NCBI GenBank assembly: GCA_018822545.1
Contig: JAHJKA010000028.1
Span: 1 to 48,223, forward strand
Length of the DNA stretch: 48,223 bases
DNA from: Pseudomonadota bacterium
GTDB lineage: Bacteria; Desulfobacterota; Desulfobulbia; Desulfobulbales; SURF-16
Direction: 5' to 3'
The position numbers and the translations under genes were made by a program. This document shows, piece by piece, positions 16,266 to 25,864 of the stretch (its first letter is position 1; each line of letters begins with the position of its first letter). A model generated the notes under the pieces. It was not told where the DNA came from, did no database searches, and saw nothing but the letters and a program-made list of their open reading frames with translations.

Positions 16266-17507
16266 TCAGCTCAGTTGCCTTCGTATCTCTTCGGTTTTCA
16301 TCATGGCCTCAAGATACAAGGAGTTGACTCGGCTTAAAGGCAGAAGAAGAGCGATGGGGTCAGTTACGTGGCCCTGTTCAAGGGCCATAGCAAGATTGAG
16401 GTTGGCGCCATAGGGGCCGCTCCGGTAAACCAGGGCATCTTTCATCTCGGTGGGGAAGGGTAAATCTTTAACCAGTTCTCGCATTGGTTGGTTCAAAATG
16501 GCGTCAAGAATAGAAAGAAGACCAACGCTGTAGCCGCTATCGGGTATTCCTGAGTGGAGTTCTTCGGTCAGGGAGTGGCAGAGTTGAGCGCGAACCAGGC
16601 CTGTGGTAATGATCTCGCGTGTTTTGAGATGCATACCAGCCATCACAAAGAGTGTGGCCCAGATGCGCAGTCTGTTTAAGCCGATGAAAATGACAGCATC
16701 CTTAATTGAGCTGATCTGACGATTGAGTCCAATGGCAGCAGAGTTGATAAAACGCAAGATTTTAAAGCTCAGCTTCGGATCTTGGCTGACCAGGGTGGCA
16801 AGTTCATTAATATCACAGCGTGGATCATTGATTCGGGCGACAAGTTTCAAGAGCAGAACTTCATTGCTTTGCAGCCGATTGGTGCTGAGAATCTGCGGTT
16901 TTGCAAAGAAATAACCTTGAAACAGATCAAAGCCCAGGTCGGCAGCAAGGCGTTGTTGCTGGTGAGTCTCGACTTTCTCAGCAAGAAGTGTCAGGCCTCT
17001 TTTTTTCAAAGCGGCAATCTTGCCGGCGTGTGCTTGAAGGTCGATATCCAGAACGTCAATTTTGATTATGGAACAGTAAGGCAGAAGAATGTCCCATTGG
17101 GGGGAGAAATCGTAGTCATCCAGGGCAATGACATAGCCGTAAGCATGCAGGGTCTGAATTCCGGCGATGACTTGCGGATCCGGTTCAATGCCTTCTAGCA
17201 CCTCAAGGACAAGCCGTTTTTTGTCCAAGGGCAGGGGCTGGACATCGGTAAAAAAAGTGCGGGTAAGATTGATGAAAACGCGGTGGTCACCAACCAGCCG
17301 TTTCATGCCGAACTCAAGGAAGGTGTTCAGCACGGTGCGGGCCGTTGCCAGGTTGCCTTCATGGTAAGGACCCGGGCCTTGATCTTCATGCCGATAGAGT
17401 AATTCGTAACCATAGATCTTATGGTTACGATCCAAAATGGGTTGACGCCCCACCTGGACAATCTCGGTAGGACATTCCTGCGCAAAGATTTGAAACGTAT
17501 TTTGCAT
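16266..17507 (-). CDS. EAL-like plus HDOD signalling protein (YuxH type)
   Basis: This 413-residue protein has an N-terminal EAL-like domain (about residues 15-215) and a C-terminal HDOD domain (about 215-400). The EAL landmarks are altered but recognisable: YELLYR for EALLR, INLTRT, LEVLEG, DDYDF for DDFGTG, KIDVLD, AEKVET and FQGYFFAKP. Several acidic metal ligands remain, so c-di-GMP binding or weak hydrolysis cannot be excluded. HDOD here lacks catalytic HD residues, as is normal for that family, and serves protein interaction. It stands alone, 278 bases from the YkgJ gene and divergent from the haem-protein operon. No ribosome site is obvious at the ATG. Confidence 0.85.
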   Translation of the reverse strand: MQNTFQIFAQECPTEIVQVGRQPILDRNHKIYGYELLYRHEDQGPGPYHEGNLATARTVLNTFLEFGMKRLVGDHRVFINLTRTFFTDVQPLPLDKKRLVLEVLEGIEPDPQVIAGIQTLHAYGYVIALDDYDFSPQWDILLPYCSIIKIDVLDIDLQAHAGKIAALKKRGLTLLAEKVETHQQQRLAADLGFDLFQGYFFAKPQILSTNRLQSNEVLLLKLVARINDPRCDINELATLVSQDPKLSFKILRFINSAAIGLNRQISSIKDAVIFIGLNRLRIWATLFVMAGMHLKTREIITTGLVRAQLCHSLTEELHSGIPDSGYSVGLLSILDAILNQPMRELVKDLPFPTEMKDALVYRSGPYGANLNLAMALEQGHVTDPIALLLPLSRVNSLYLEAMMKTEEIRRQLS

Positions 17508-17962
17508 GAATTAAGGTTGGGCTGTGATTCTGAAGAATCGTTATTGTATGTTGATTACTATTTTTAAATATACCACATTGTCGTGGGTTGATGGAGATAT
17601 GGTTTTCAGTTTGCTGTATTTTTTAAGTGTGGATGGAAAACTATTTGGTCATCGTGATGGGTAGGTGACTATATTTTTTGGGGCTTCGCGTCTATACCGT
17701 CATTTTCTTACAGAGTTGTTTCCTCATTATGGTGGTGGTCATTTTCTGGTTACTTGTCGCCAGTTCTTTATGTAAAGACTGCCTCTAGGGACTTGGAAAA
17801 GGGTGGTTTCTGTATTTTTTTCCTTATAATTATATATGGTTATGCGTGTTTTGATGAGTTGTATTTTTTGTCATTGAGTGTGGTGTCAGAATTGCTTGTC
17901 TTAAGTGAGATTACTCGTCATGATTGCAGGGATATATTCCCCCTTAAAGTCTGCAGGAGATT
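17508..17962. promoter_or_regulatory. 455-base divergent spacer
   Basis: The spacer separates the minus-strand EAL-HDOD gene from the plus-strand EB_dh-like operon. A short palindrome GATTCTGAAGAATC lies at about 17526-17539, close to the EAL-HDOD start. The remainder is T-rich without a coding frame that looks real, and I could not place a confident promoter. Confidence 0.35.
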
Positions 17963-18856
17963 ATGGGAAAGAATATGAAACACATGTTTATAGTGACCGC
18001 TCTTTTTTTTATACAGCTGTTCGTATTAGAGGCCTTCTGTCAGGCGCGTAGCCTTGTGCTTAAGAAAACGACAGATCCACCTATTGTTGATGGCATTGAT
18101 ACAGATCAGGCCTGGCAGAGCGTTGATCCCCTTGTTGTTTTTGATCAGGTGGCAGATAGGCAAATCAAGGTTCGGGGTGTGTATGATGCTGAAAAGATAT
18201 ATTTTCTCGTGTCCTTTTCTGATCCTGATGAATCAAGGCTTCATAAGAGTTGGGTATGGGACCAAGGACGAAGTCAGTATGTGATGGGGAATATGCGAGA
18301 GGATGTTTTCGTTTTTAAGTGGAGTATGGAAAAGGAGCCGGTTGATCTAAGTATCCATGCAGATGATGCGTCTCGGTCCGACGTCTGGTTCTGGAAGGCA
18401 AACCGTACTGATCCGGTGGGGTATGCCGATGATAAAATGCATATCCTCAGCCAGATTGACAGTCGCGATAGTACTCAAGTTGTCAGTAAAACAGGAAGGC
18501 TCATGTACCTTCTCCGTCTTGAAGATGCCGGGCGTAAGGCCTATGAAATTGATCTTCTGGTTGATTATGTCGGGGATGTACGTAATCGCTATAAAAATGA
18601 GATGCCTTCATTGAGCAGGGCGGATGTTCGTGCCAAAGGTCTTTGGCAAAAGGGCTCCTGGACGATTGAGTTTTCCCGAGCACTTGTTACCGGTCATGGC
18701 GATGATCTCCAATTCTCCAACTTGAATCAATCCTATCAGTTCGGCGTGTCCACCCTGGAAATTGCCGGCCGGAAAGAAAATCCCGTCCTTAGCGAACCTC
18801 TCTATGGCAGTGGTGATATAGGTGAGGTGATTGATTTGGTTTTTGGCGGTCGGTGA
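17963..18856 (+). CDS. Periplasmic haem-binding EB_dh-like protein
   Basis: This 297-residue exported protein has a signal peptide (about residues 1-28). The mature part resembles the ethylbenzene-dehydrogenase gamma-subunit-like haem domain. Landmarks are PPIVDGIDTDQAWQSV near the N-terminus, VYFLVSFSDPDES-like strands, DVWFWKANRTDPVGYADD around residue 140, and a final WTIEFSRAL strand. The domain binds one b-type haem in DMSO-reductase-family complexes, but here no molybdoenzyme subunit is near. The ATG has AGGAG 5 bases upstream. It starts an operon with a PhnD-like lipoprotein (12-base gap) and a histidine kinase, so a sensory rather than enzymatic role is plausible (inference). Confidence 0.78.
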   Translation: MGKNMKHMFIVTALFFIQLFVLEAFCQARSLVLKKTTDPPIVDGIDTDQAWQSVDPLVVFDQVADRQIKVRGVYDAEKIYFLVSFSDPDESRLHKSWVWDQGRSQYVMGNMREDVFVFKWSMEKEPVDLSIHADDASRSDVWFWKANRTDPVGYADDKMHILSQIDSRDSTQVVSKTGRLMYLLRLEDAGRKAYEIDLLVDYVGDVRNRYKNEMPSLSRADVRAKGLWQKGSWTIEFSRALVTGHGDDLQFSNLNQSYQFGVSTLEIAGRKENPVLSEPLYGSGDIGEVIDLVFGGR

Positions 18857-18868
18857 GGTTTGCGGAAT

Positions 18869-19771
18869 ATGAAGAATACCTTTTGGCAGCCTGGTCTTTT
18901 GCTCATCATTTTTTCCTGGGTGACGCTTGTTGCCAGTTGCGGCGACCGGGGGTCTGTGTTTGCCGGTCAGCGGCTTCAGATTGTTTTAGTGCCGGAACAA
19001 AATATCTACCAACAGCGCCAACGGTATGGGGTTATTGCTGGCTATCTCTCCAAACATCTGGGTATGGATGTTCGTATTACCATGATGCCGACCTATGGCA
19101 AGGTGTGTGATGCCTTTCTGGAGGGCAAGGCGGATGCAGGATTTTTTGGAAGTTTCAGTTATGTGCTGACCCGGGCCAAGGCCGGTGTTGAGCCCCTTGC
19201 CCGCCCGGTGTGGCTTGATGGCAGCTCTACCTATAGCGGCTATATCTTTGTCCGTAAGGATAGCGGCATTAGATCAGTGAAGGACATGAAAAATAAACGA
19301 TTAGCCCTGGTGGATAAGGCGACCACCGCCGGCTATATTTTCCAACGGACTTATTTTAAGAATCAGGGCATAGAACGTATGGAAGAGTATTTTCGGGAGA
19401 TTTATTTTGCCGGCAGTCATGATGCCGCTGCTTGGGCAGTCTACACCGGCGAGGCGGATGTCGGTGGTGCTAAAAATCATATTTTTAACGGCTTGGGAAA
19501 AGAATACCCGGATTTCTATGATAAGATGCTCATCCTGGCCAGGTCCGCAGATGTGCCATCAAACGGTATGGTGGTGAGGGCTGATCTTGATCCCCAATTG
19601 AAAGCGCGACTTAAAGAACTTCTTCTGGGTCTCAACGATAGCCCAGAGGGACGCTTGGTCCTGAAGGAATTTGGCGCCATGAGTTTTATTGAAAACAGGG
19701 ATGAAGACTATAGTTCGTTATATAAGATGGTCGAAGAGCTGGGGTTGGATCTCGCAACGTATCAATATTAA
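18869..19771 (+). CDS. PhnD-like periplasmic binding lipoprotein
   Basis: This 300-residue type 2 periplasmic binding protein is of the PhnD/phosphonate-phosphite group. A lipobox VASC follows the hydrophobic signal, so it is probably tethered to the membrane. Landmarks are RYGVIAGYLSKHLGMDV, PTYGKVCDAFLEGKADAGFFGSFSYV and the SVKDMKNKRLALVDKATTAGYIF block. No permease or ATPase gene accompanies it. Instead it is followed, after 30 bases, by a membrane histidine kinase, the context of a sensory binding protein. The ATG at 18869 is preferred over a TTG at 18860, because the GAGG site (18855-18858) sits 10 bases before the ATG and only 1 before the TTG. The ligand is unknown. Confidence 0.85.
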   Translation: MKNTFWQPGLLLIIFSWVTLVASCGDRGSVFAGQRLQIVLVPEQNIYQQRQRYGVIAGYLSKHLGMDVRITMMPTYGKVCDAFLEGKADAGFFGSFSYVLTRAKAGVEPLARPVWLDGSSTYSGYIFVRKDSGIRSVKDMKNKRLALVDKATTAGYIFQRTYFKNQGIERMEEYFREIYFAGSHDAAAWAVYTGEADVGGAKNHIFNGLGKEYPDFYDKMLILARSADVPSNGMVVRADLDPQLKARLKELLLGLNDSPEGRLVLKEFGAMSFIENRDEDYSSLYKMVEELGLDLATYQY

Positions 19772-19801
19772 ATACACCCACGCCAAGAGGGTATTTTGGA
19801 T

Positions 19802-21655
19802 ATGACATTATCCTATCGAACCACCAGAAATATGGGGTTTTTAACCCTACTGCTCATTATCATATTTGAGAGCATTCTTATTTTTTCCATCAATGCGAAA
19901 AATTCAGAAAGACTTTCCTCGTTGATCAAGGTTGATCAGGTGAAACTCAGCACATGGTATGACGTTGCCGAGATTATTAACAACGCCAAAGACAGACTGA
20001 ATGATTTCCGGCTTGGCAAAAGCGCTCTTGTGGCGCCAATTGATCTGTTGGTCAACAGGGCCATGACTGAGGTGGGGACAATCAAAAAAATATCTGTTGC
20101 TCAAGAGGACAGAGATCGTATTGATGAGATCGTTGGAAATATCCGCAAGCTAAAACAGGCTGTCTTTGTCTATTCGGCTGAGGTGCAGGAAGGGTATAGG
20201 GGCGGGTCTTCAGCCCGTGAAATTGAGGATATTGCTGTTGCCACTGCGGACCATATAGGGCAGCTCACCAGGGCGGCTGTGGCCTTTGAGACCATGCAGA
20301 TCACCGAAAAGCAGCGCCAGATTCTGGCCATGAGCAATTTTTCAAAGAAGCTGCTGGCCATCATTCTGGTGGTGGGTGTCATTTCGGTTCTTGTTGTCGC
20401 GTTCCTGCTTGAGCGTGCTATTTCAAAGCCCTTGGAAATCCTTGTCGACGGCACAAGGCGTTTGGCCCTTGGTAATCTTGATCATCGGGTTAACATTGAG
20501 TCGGCCGATGAAATTGGTGTGCTGGCCAGCTCTTTTAATACCATGACCGCTGAACTGAAAATCTCCCATTATAAAATGCAGAAGGCCAAGACCTACGTAG
20601 ACAACATTTTAAAATCAATGAACAATATTTTGGTTGTTGTCGGGCCTGATGGTGTGGTGCAAACGGTGAATCAGGTTGCCTGTGACATTCTCGGTTATGA
20701 GGAGGAATATCTCGTTGGCCAGCCGCTGTCTCTTATCTTGAAAGATTATCCCTGTGAAGAGGAGGGGCTGGGAGAAATTTTTGCAAAGGATTACATCAAT
20801 AACAGGCGGACGAATCTGATCACCCAGGATGGCAAAACCATTGAGACATTGCTGTCGAGTTCAGTAATGCGTGATGAAGAGGGGCAGGTTCAGGGGATAA
20901 TCTGTGTTGCTCAGGATGTCACTATCCAAAATGAGGCATTACGGGCCGGGCATTTGGCCTCAATAGGTGAGCTTGCTGCCGGCGTTGCCCATGAGATCAA
21001 TAACCCTGTTAATGGCATCATTAATTTTGCCCAGCTTCTTATTGACGAGTGTGACCAAAGCAGTCCCCAATCAAAAGAGATGTTGCAGCGGATTATCAAC
21101 GAGGGGGATCGTGTTGCGTCTATTGTCAGCAGCCTGCTCTCCTTTGCCCGCAAGGGTGAGGATCATCCCGGCAAGGAAACCATCTTTCTTCAGGAGATCA
21201 TGAAGGAGACCCTTTGTCTTGCTGAAGTACAAACGAGAAAGGATGGCATTGTCCTGGAGATTGATATCCCCGAGAATCTGCCTGCCATGAAGGGTAATCT
21301 CCAGCAAATGATGCAGGTTTTTCTCAATATCATGAATAATGCACGCTATGCCTTGAATGAGAAATTCCCTAAACTTGATCCCAATAAAATCTTGAGGATC
21401 ACAGCCTCAAAAGAGCGTGTGGATTCCCAAGATGTTCTACAGATTGTGTTCTATGATCAAGGCGTGGGAATCCCTGCCAAATTCATTGATAAGATAGCAA
21501 ATCCGTTTTTTTCAACCAAGCCGGCCGGGAGCGGAACCGGTCTGGGGCTGGCAATTAGTTACGGTATTGTGAAAGACCATGGCGGCAAAATGAACATTGT
21601 GAGCCAGGAGGGGTGTTATTGTGAAATTACCTTCCAGTTTCCCGTCGGTGGTTGA
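19802..21655 (+). CDS. Membrane sensor histidine kinase (HAMP-PAS-HisKA-HATPase)
   Basis: The protein has about 617 residues. One membrane helix lies near the N-terminus (GFLTLLLIIIFESILIFSI), followed by a helical periplasmic region of about 150 residues, and a second helix near 185-205. HAMP comes next, then PAS (NILVVVGPDGVVQTVNQVACDILGY). The HisKA phospho-acceptor is His397 in VAHEINNPVNGI. The ATPase boxes are NIMNNARYAL, DQGVGIP and FFSTKPAGSGTGLGLA. There is no receiver domain, and no response regulator gene lies in the operon. Start is ATG 19802 or the TTG at 19796; GAGGG serves either. With the binding protein and the haem protein upstream, it is the likely output of a three-component sensor; the signal is unknown. 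Confidence 0.9.
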   Translation: MTLSYRTTRNMGFLTLLLIIIFESILIFSINAKNSERLSSLIKVDQVKLSTWYDVAEIINNAKDRLNDFRLGKSALVAPIDLLVNRAMTEVGTIKKISVAQEDRDRIDEIVGNIRKLKQAVFVYSAEVQEGYRGGSSAREIEDIAVATADHIGQLTRAAVAFETMQITEKQRQILAMSNFSKKLLAIILVVGVISVLVVAFLLERAISKPLEILVDGTRRLALGNLDHRVNIESADEIGVLASSFNTMTAELKISHYKMQKAKTYVDNILKSMNNILVVVGPDGVVQTVNQVACDILGYEEEYLVGQPLSLILKDYPCEEEGLGEIFAKDYINNRRTNLITQDGKTIETLLSSSVMRDEEGQVQGIICVAQDVTIQNEALRAGHLASIGELAAGVAHEINNPVNGIINFAQLLIDECDQSSPQSKEMLQRIINEGDRVASIVSSLLSFARKGEDHPGKETIFLQEIMKETLCLAEVQTRKDGIVLEIDIPENLPAMKGNLQQMMQVFLNIMNNARYALNEKFPKLDPNKILRITASKERVDSQDVLQIVFYDQGVGIPAKFIDKIANPFFSTKPAGSGTGLGLAISYGIVKDHGGKMNIVSQEGCYCEITFQFPVGG

Positions 21656-21837
21656 TTGGATGTAGTCGCTTGTCTTCCCCTGATCTTTGCTAGCGTTCAA
21701 AGCCTTTTTTACTCTTGATGATATGGTATCATGTCTCTGGCCACCCCTTTGGTGGTAATTCCAAAAAAGCTGGTGGGAAGTATTTCTTGGTAATATACTT
21801 TTTGTGTTTGCCTTTACCCCAGAAACCCGGAGATACC

Positions 21838-23379
21838 ATGAAGATATGTTCAGCAGCGCAGATGCGGTTTTTAGATCAAACGACCATTAATGAGAAGCAT
21901 GTCTCAGGTCTTGAGCTGATGGAGAACGCCGGTAAGGGAACCGTTGATCTCATGCTTGAGTATTACGGGGACTGCAAGGGGCGCCCTGTTGCTGTTTTTG
22001 TCGGTTCCGGCAATAACGGCGGTGACGGCTGTGTCGTAGCCCGTTATCTTCACGATCTTGGTGCTGAAGTGCAGCTCTTTTTGTTGACCCCTCCGGAGAA
22101 GATAAGCGGTGATGCGGCTGTTAATTTGAGCCGTCTTGCTGAAGATATATCTGTGACAACGCTGCTGGATGAAAAATCGGTCAGCAATCTAGCCCTGCAT
22201 TGTGATTTTATTGTCGATGCCCTGTTGGGCACCGGTTTGACCAGGGACGTCGGTGGTGTGTTTGCCCGGGTTATCGAAGTCATCAATAATACCCCTGTTC
22301 CGGTGGTTGCTGTTGATCTCCCGTCTGGGCTCAATGCCGATAGCGGTGTTTTGTGGGGTGCATGCGTGAAGGCTGATTTGACTGTTACCTATGGTCTGGC
22401 CAAATCAGGGCTCGTCCAATATCCGGGCGTTGATTACGTCGGCTGGCTTGAGGTGGTTGATATTGGTATTCCGCCTTCAGTGGTCGATCAGGCGGACATC
22501 AAGGCATTGTATGTGCTTGAGGAAGTGGCTGCCGACTTTATGCCCCGGAGGGAAAACATGGGTCATAAGGGTGATCATGGTCATGTCCTTCTCCTTGCGG
22601 GTTCCAGGGGGAAGACGGGTGCGGCTGTGCTGGCCTGTGATGGGGCCCTGCGAAGTGGGGCTGGTCTTGTTACGCTCTGTGTCCCAGAGAAGTTGAATAC
22701 CATTTTTGAGATCCATTGCCTGGAAGCCATGACCCATCCTGTCGCAGGTCTGGCTGGCTATGCCCTGGCAAATAGTGATTATGCGGAAGTTGCGAAGGTA
22801 GCTTCCGGCAAGAGATGTCTGGTGGTTGGGCCTGGACTTGGTACAGCTCCAGAAACGGCGGCCCTGGTCAATCAGGTGGTGAAGAATTGTTCGCAGCCCA
22901 TGGTAGTCGATGCCGACGCCTTGACTATCCTCGAACTTGCAACCCTTGCGACCAGGGGGAGTGATCTGATTCGGATTATGACCCCGCATCCCGGAGAAAT
23001 GAGCCGCTTAACAGGTCTCAGTACGATCGAGGTGCAAAAGGATCGCCTCCAGGTTGCTGCCGCTTTTGCCAAAGAATATGGGGTGGTTGTGGTTCTGAAA
23101 GGGGCAGCCACTGTCATCGCCGCACCGGATGGCAGGATTGCTGTTAATTCCAGCGGCAATCACGGCATGGGTACCGGCGGTATGGGGGATGTTCTTGCTG
23201 GGCTTATTGCTGGTCTTGTGGCCCAGCAAGTAGAGCCCTTTCAGGCTGCTTGTCTGGCGGTGTATGCCCATGGCAGGGCTGGTGATTTTTTGGCTGAGAC
23301 AGGCCCCTATGGCTATCTTGCCTCGGAAGTGGCCAGTGTGCTGCCCCAGGTTTGGGGTGAATTGCAACTGGTATCTTAA
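21838..23379 (+). CDS. nnr: Bifunctional NAD(P)HX epimerase / ADP-dependent NAD(P)HX dehydratase
   Basis: This 513-residue fusion repairs hydrated NADH and NADPH. The N-terminal YjeF_N epimerase (about 1-210) shows GSGNNGGDGCVVARYL and the VDALLGTGL box. The C-terminal dehydratase (about 225-513) shows GHVLLLAGSRGKTGAA, TPHPGEMSRL and the nucleotide-binding NHGMGTGGMGDVLAG. The ATG at 21838 is supported by GGAG 5 bases upstream and by the typical opening MKICSAAQMRFLD. The open frame extends further upstream, but that part is not conserved. It ends 14 bases from the convergent pabBC stop, with no clear terminator between. Confidence 0.95.
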   Translation: MKICSAAQMRFLDQTTINEKHVSGLELMENAGKGTVDLMLEYYGDCKGRPVAVFVGSGNNGGDGCVVARYLHDLGAEVQLFLLTPPEKISGDAAVNLSRLAEDISVTTLLDEKSVSNLALHCDFIVDALLGTGLTRDVGGVFARVIEVINNTPVPVVAVDLPSGLNADSGVLWGACVKADLTVTYGLAKSGLVQYPGVDYVGWLEVVDIGIPPSVVDQADIKALYVLEEVAADFMPRRENMGHKGDHGHVLLLAGSRGKTGAAVLACDGALRSGAGLVTLCVPEKLNTIFEIHCLEAMTHPVAGLAGYALANSDYAEVAKVASGKRCLVVGPGLGTAPETAALVNQVVKNCSQPMVVDADALTILELATLATRGSDLIRIMTPHPGEMSRLTGLSTIEVQKDRLQVAAAFAKEYGVVVVLKGAATVIAAPDGRIAVNSSGNHGMGTGGMGDVLAGLIAGLVAQQVEPFQAACLAVYAHGRAGDFLAETGPYGYLASEVASVLPQVWGELQLVS

Positions 23380-23393
23380 CAAAAAGCTGTTTT

Positions 23394-25292
23394 TTACCCT
23401 TGATTGATCAACTCAACCTGCACCAGGCCCCTGACTGAATTGCCGAGATAGAGGGTGACGCCAGGGGCGCTTAAATCCGCTGCAAAAAGGGTCTTTTCTC
23501 GAACCCGCTCAGGAAAGGTGGTGAGGAGATAGCCTCGGAAGATGCCGGGGAGAAGCCCGGAGGTAACCTGGGGTGTATAGAAAACACCCTCCTTTTCCAC
23601 AAAGATGTTTGTGATGGCGCCTTCGCTGATTTCTCCTCGTTCGTTTGTGAAAATAATATCCATGTATCCTTCGCCATGTGCCTCTTGCCAGAGACGGTCA
23701 TAGACCTTGCGCTGGGTTGTTTTGTGATAGAGAAAAATGTCAGAGGAATCTGTTTGCTCAGCAGCCAGACGTGTTCTGGGCAGAGAATTCTTGCGTGCTT
23801 GAGGAGAAGACGGCAGACCGGGATTTTGTGGGAAGGGGCATGGGGTATGGGAGATAGTTATGTTGCCTTCCCTGTCAACCAAGAGGCGGACCCTGGCGGT
23901 AACCTCGGTTTGTGTGCCTTGATAATGGAGAAGTTTTGTTGTGATTTCTGCTTTGTCAAACCGATAGCCAAAATAACGGGCAGAGGCCTGTGCTCTGTCG
24001 AGATGTTCATTCAGGAGCCAGTAACCCTGATCCTGCGACCAGAGCATGGTTTCAATGAGTTGAAAGTCTGATCGTGGTTTGCTGAGGAAATGGGATTTTA
24101 AGAGGCACTCTTGCCATTCTTTCTTAGCAATGGAGTCGGCGACAATGCCTGAACCAATCCCCATCTCACCCTTTTCGCCGTCGAGAACCACGGTGCGGAT
24201 GGGTACGTTGAAAAGGGCGTCACCAGTGGGGGTAAGATAGCCGATGGCGCCGGTGTACACCCCCCGAGGACTTGTTTCCAGTTCTCTGATAATCTCCATG
24301 GTGCGTATTTTGGGGGCACCGGTAACGGAGCCACAGGGAAAAAGGGCCTTGAAAAGAGGGGCCAGGCTCAGATCGGCAGAGGTTTTGCCGGTGATGGTGG
24401 AGGTCATCTGTAATAACGATTCATAGGTCTCGACATCAAAGAGGGATTTTACCTCAACCGAGCCCATGTTTGCCAGTCGGCCTAAATCATTACGCAGCAG
24501 ATCAACGATCATGACATTTTCCGCCCTGTTTTTTTCGTCGTTTTGCAGGGAAACAATGCGTTCCTGGTCCTCGCTTAAGGTCCGACCACGGCGGCTGGTA
24601 CCCTTCATGGGTCGTACTGTGCACAGCTCTTTTTCTTTGCGAAAAAAGAGCTCCGGAGAGAACGACATGATCCGTTGGTTGTTGTGGCAGATATAGGCGC
24701 TGTAGCTCACCAGCTGGTTGCGCCGGAGCTGCAGGAAGAGTTCGTCAGCCGAGCCATGAAAGTCGAAAAGAAGTTTTAAGGTATAGTTGACCTGGTAGGT
24801 GTCGCCCGCAGCAATGTAGGACTTGATCTTGGCAATGTTTTTCTCGTAATTTTCTTGTGTCAGGTTCAGTCGGATGTTGGTCACCTGGCAGGAAGCCTGG
24901 GGTGGCAAATCTGTAGGTACATCCGTATGGCTCCAGCTCCCTTGGCGGTGATCGTAAGAGCAAGGAGAATTGAAAACGCCGAGATCTGCAAGGATTGTTT
25001 CTCTAGGGGGGAGCAGGGAGGCTAATGTTGGCTCAAGTCCGAGGCCGAACTCATAGCTGAACCAACCTGCCAGATAGAAGCCATTGTCCAGCATATCCTG
25101 GCAGCTGGCAAGAAATTCTAGAGGGCTGATATCTCCCACGCATTGCAACCGCGCAACGGGTTTATGAAAGAGGAGACTTGTGTAGTTTTCGTCAGTGATC
25201 TTGCCTGTCTCCAGGAAAACAAAATCATCCTTGAGGCCGGCCAGTAGTGCGGCCGTTTGGTGCTGAGAAAATGGGTGAAGAGGGTGAGTCAT
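23394..25292 (-). CDS. pabB: Fused aminodeoxychorismate synthase component I / aminodeoxychorismate lyase
   Basis: This 632-residue fusion makes p-aminobenzoate for folate. The PabB part (about 1-370) carries the chorismate-binding boxes SYSAYICHNNQRIMSFSPELF, MKGTSRRGRT, NVMIVDLLRNDLGR and GSVTGAPKIRTMEII. The lyase part (about 385-632) is a class IV PLP fold with the Schiff-base lysine in YHKTTQRKVYDR and the ERGEISEGAITNIFV box. A separate PabA glutaminase is needed and is not in the window. Fused PabB-PabC proteins are common in bacteria. No ribosome site is visible at the ATG; it is the first start of the frame. Confidence 0.92.
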   Translation of the reverse strand: MTHPLHPFSQHQTAALLAGLKDDFVFLETGKITDENYTSLLFHKPVARLQCVGDISPLEFLASCQDMLDNGFYLAGWFSYEFGLGLEPTLASLLPPRETILADLGVFNSPCSYDHRQGSWSHTDVPTDLPPQASCQVTNIRLNLTQENYEKNIAKIKSYIAAGDTYQVNYTLKLLFDFHGSADELFLQLRRNQLVSYSAYICHNNQRIMSFSPELFFRKEKELCTVRPMKGTSRRGRTLSEDQERIVSLQNDEKNRAENVMIVDLLRNDLGRLANMGSVEVKSLFDVETYESLLQMTSTITGKTSADLSLAPLFKALFPCGSVTGAPKIRTMEIIRELETSPRGVYTGAIGYLTPTGDALFNVPIRTVVLDGEKGEMGIGSGIVADSIAKKEWQECLLKSHFLSKPRSDFQLIETMLWSQDQGYWLLNEHLDRAQASARYFGYRFDKAEITTKLLHYQGTQTEVTARVRLLVDREGNITISHTPCPFPQNPGLPSSPQARKNSLPRTRLAAEQTDSSDIFLYHKTTQRKVYDRLWQEAHGEGYMDIIFTNERGEISEGAITNIFVEKEGVFYTPQVTSGLLPGIFRGYLLTTFPERVREKTLFAADLSAPGVTLYLGNSVRGLVQVELINQG

Positions 25293-25864
25293 AGTTGATG
25301 AGGAAAGATCGTCGAAAACAGAAAATCAGGAATGATGTGAGGGGCGTATATTTTTTTGAGTAATGGTGGAAGGAGTTTACACCTTGTCGCCGACAATCTA
25401 CACATGGAAAGCTAAAAAAGCAAATAATGTACGGTGAGCGTAACGAAGGCTACAGGCCAGCCAATAAATTTATTTTTTACTCTGTTATCATCATGAAAAA
25501 GTGGCCTTTAAAAATATAATGAGAGTCTGCAAACCATTCCTTCCCTTGCCCCTCGTTATTTTCGTTAACACGGTGGCCTGCCTTGCCGCCTGTAATTTCA
25601 GGCATTGGCGGAATAAGGTGCTGGAATAGCAGAAAATAAGGCTGTGCTAAAGTATGTTTGGTATGGAGTTAATCTGTAAGATATGATACTATTGCTAGGT
25701 AGAAATACATACGCCAAAGAAGTGCCAACATTGTTGCGAGAATGGCTGGAATATTTTATAAAGAACTGTACGAAAACCATCGTGATTTGTCGGTAAATCA
25801 AGGGCGCGTCCCTTTGGATATTTTATTTCGTTGAAAAACAGTCTCACTGGGAGGAGAAATTAAT
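25293..25864. other. 572-base intergenic region before the CBS-ACT gene
   Basis: This stretch separates divergent pabBC and the CBS-ACT gene. I see a hairpin at about 25583-25609 (CCGCCTG...CAGG...GGCGG) and two short overlapping plus-strand frames (25683-25796, 37 codons; 25743-25835, 30 codons) that I do not accept as genes. No tRNA, promoter or repeat is convincing. The last 15 bases hold a strong GGGAGGAG ribosome site for the downstream gene. Confidence 0.35.

Noticed and set aside
25683..25835. Two overlapping small frames (37 and 30 codons) before the CBS-ACT gene
   Set aside because: They are in different frames, have no ribosome site and no recognisable sequence; a gene cannot be supported.
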